7,734 bases of DNA, from the NCBI GenBank assembly GCA_937880795.1, contig CALGRQ010000208.1, positions 1 through 7,734 of the forward strand, in the 5' to 3' direction. This DNA is from an uncultured Dyadobacter sp. Its GTDB lineage: Bacteria; Bacteroidota; Bacteroidia; Cytophagales; Spirosomataceae. Positions within the stretch are counted from its first letter, which is position 1. Every line of letters starts with the position of its first letter. Of the stretch, positions 6,596-7,734 are shown piece after piece. The translations under genes were made by a program, and so were the position numbers. The notes below the pieces were generated by a model. The model ran no database searches, had not been told where the DNA came from, and saw only the letters and a program-made list of their open reading frames with translations.

Positions 6596-7734
6596 ATGAG
6601 AAAAAGTTTATTAATCTGGCTGCTCACATTGATCGTGGGCGCCGTCTATGTCTCCCCGGCTTATGCGCAGGATCGGCAGCTTACAGGTAAGGTCGTGGAC
6701 GAGCAACAGGCGGCTCTTCCAGGAGTTAGTATTTTGTTGAAAGGAACCAGTAGAGGTACAACCACCGATGCGGAAGGAAAATATAGTATTTCCGTCCCAA
6801 CGACCGGCGTTCTCATTTTTTCTTCGGTAGGTTATGCTTCTAAGGAGGTCCCATATAGCGCAACTGTAAGCAATATTGATGTGGATCTAGTTCCCGATGC
6901 ACGTAGTCTGAATGAAGTAGTCGTAACGGCACTCGGTATTGAAAGGAAAGCAGAAAGTCTTACCTATTCGACGCAGGCTATAAAAGGTGCAGAATTGACT
7001 CGTGCCAAAGATCCTAACCCAATGAACAATTTGGTGGGTAAAATTTCTGGTATGCAGATCAACCGTAGTTCGTCTGGTGCGGGTGGATCTGTCAATATTA
7101 TATTGAGAGGGATGAAGTCTAACCGTAGTAACCAGCCTCTGTATGTGGTCGACGGTTTACCGATTACCAACACCGCAGGTAGTGGTTCTGAAGGTGCATT
7201 TGGAGGTGGTACGGACCGTGGGGATATTTTAAGTACCCTCAATGCGGACGATATCGCAAGTATTAACGTACTGAAAGGTGCATCTGCTTCTGCGCTATAT
7301 GGTAGCCAGGGAGCGAACGGTGCGATCATGATCACCACTAAAAAGGGTGCTGTTGGACGCACCAAAATTGATTTTTCTAGCAGTGCTACTTTTGACAAGC
7401 CTTTTTATCTTCCAAAGTTGCAATACACCTATGGACAGACACCAAATGACAAAGGTGGAACTTCTTATTCTGAGGAAAGCTGGGGTCCTAAGGGCAACTA
7501 TAAAGACAATACCAAAGGGTTCTTCAACACAGGATCTACACTGATCAACAGCATTGGTTTAAGTGGTGGTAATGATAAGATGCAGAATTATTTCTCGTAT
7601 TCAAACACGACAAATAAAGGTATTATGCCTACCAATAAGTTCAATCAACATACATTTTCGTTTAGAAACTCCACCAAGTTCCTTAATGACAAATTGTCTT
7701 TTGATGGCAACTTGATGTATTCTACCCAAAATGT
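6596..7734 (+). CDS. SusC/RagA-family TonB-linked outer-membrane protein, N-terminal part (3' end outside the window)
   Basis: The frame stays open from ATG 6596 to the window end, giving 379 codons plus 2 nt of a protein usually about 1000 residues long. The start is supported by a Sec signal peptide (MRKSLLIW..., hydrophobic core about 5-19, likely cleavage after AYA at 22-24) and by an in-frame TAG upstream at 6566-6568. The next part is a carboxypeptidase-regulatory-like beta-sandwich (about 28-100; PGVSILLKGTSRGTTTDAEG at 42-61, FSSVGY at 75-80). A TonB-box-like NEVVVTALGIERK (106-118) and the plug domain (about 120-251) follow. Plug landmarks are YVVDGLPI (183-190) and VLKGASASALYGSQGANG (225-242) ending in ITTKKG. 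The first barrel strands come after that. There is no N-terminal STN domain, so FecR-type signalling by this receptor is unlikely. Such proteins import glycans, peptides or other nutrients together with a SusD lipoprotein, whose gene should follow. The substrate cannot be predicted from this part. Confidence 0.95.
   Translation, partial: MRKSLLIWLLTLIVGAVYVSPAYAQDRQLTGKVVDEQQAALPGVSILLKGTSRGTTTDAEGKYSISVPTTGVLIFSSVGYASKEVPYSATVSNIDVDLVPDARSLNEVVVTALGIERKAESLTYSTQAIKGAELTRAKDPNPMNNLVGKISGMQINRSSSGAGGSVNIILRGMKSNRSNQPLYVVDGLPITNTAGSGSEGAFGGGTDRGDILSTLNADDIASINVLKGASASALYGSQGANGAIMITTKKGAVGRTKIDFSSSATFDKPFYLPKLQYTYGQTPNDKGGTSYSEESWGPKGNYKDNTKGFFNTGSTLINSIGLSGGNDKMQNYFSYSNTTNKGIMPTNKFNQHTFSFRNSTKFLNDKLSFDGNLMYSTQN

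Noticed and set aside
6964..7398. 144-codon open frame on the - strand inside the SusC-like gene
   Set aside because: It lies entirely antisense to the conserved plug domain of the SusC-like protein. Its Pro/Leu/Ile-rich product is what the reverse strand of such coding sequence gives.

Overview
The window looks like a chromosomal segment of a Bacteroidota bacterium, most likely of the Sphingobacteriales/Cytophagales type. Four things point there: a SusC/RagA-type TonB-linked outer-membrane protein, a large DUF2723 (GT117-like) membrane protein of the kind widespread in Bacteroidota, start codons with little or no Shine-Dalgarno sequence, and promoter -7 elements of the TAnnTTTG type (TAATTTTG and TATATTTG). 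The genus call is inference only. All recognisable genes are on the + strand.

Layout. (1) Positions 3-323 hold the 3' part of a small multi-pass membrane protein, followed by a hairpin terminator (about 346-379). (2) Positions 532-1446 and 1569-2882 encode an ABC exporter pair, a NatA-type ATPase and a NatB-type ABC-2 permease. They are separated by 122 bp that contain a long inverted repeat of unusual polarity. (3) Positions 2883-3196 are non-coding. They hold an array of about 8-bp tandem repeats, a perfect 21-bp hairpin that probably ends the ABC operon, degenerate inverted copies of the octamer, and the promoter and leader of the next gene. (4) Positions 3197-6169 encode a 990-residue DUF2723/GT117-like membrane protein, probably a glycosyltransferase acting at the outer face of the inner membrane. 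It is followed by a textbook terminator (6193-6229). (5) Positions 6230-6595 are non-coding and become very AT-rich. They carry a good Bacteroidota promoter about 120 bp upstream of (6) a SusC/RagA-family TonB-dependent receptor that starts at 6596 and runs off the window end with no stop codon.

The genes form at least four transcription units rather than one pathway. The ABC pair works together as an exporter. The DUF2723 protein probably glycosylates exported proteins. The SusC gene is probably the first gene of a nutrient-uptake locus, with a SusD-like lipoprotein gene expected just beyond the window.

I did not find a convincing previously undescribed system. The least ordinary material is non-coding: the octamer-repeat/21-bp hairpin element at 2882-3006 and the reversed-polarity inverted repeat at 1500-1545 between the two ABC genes.
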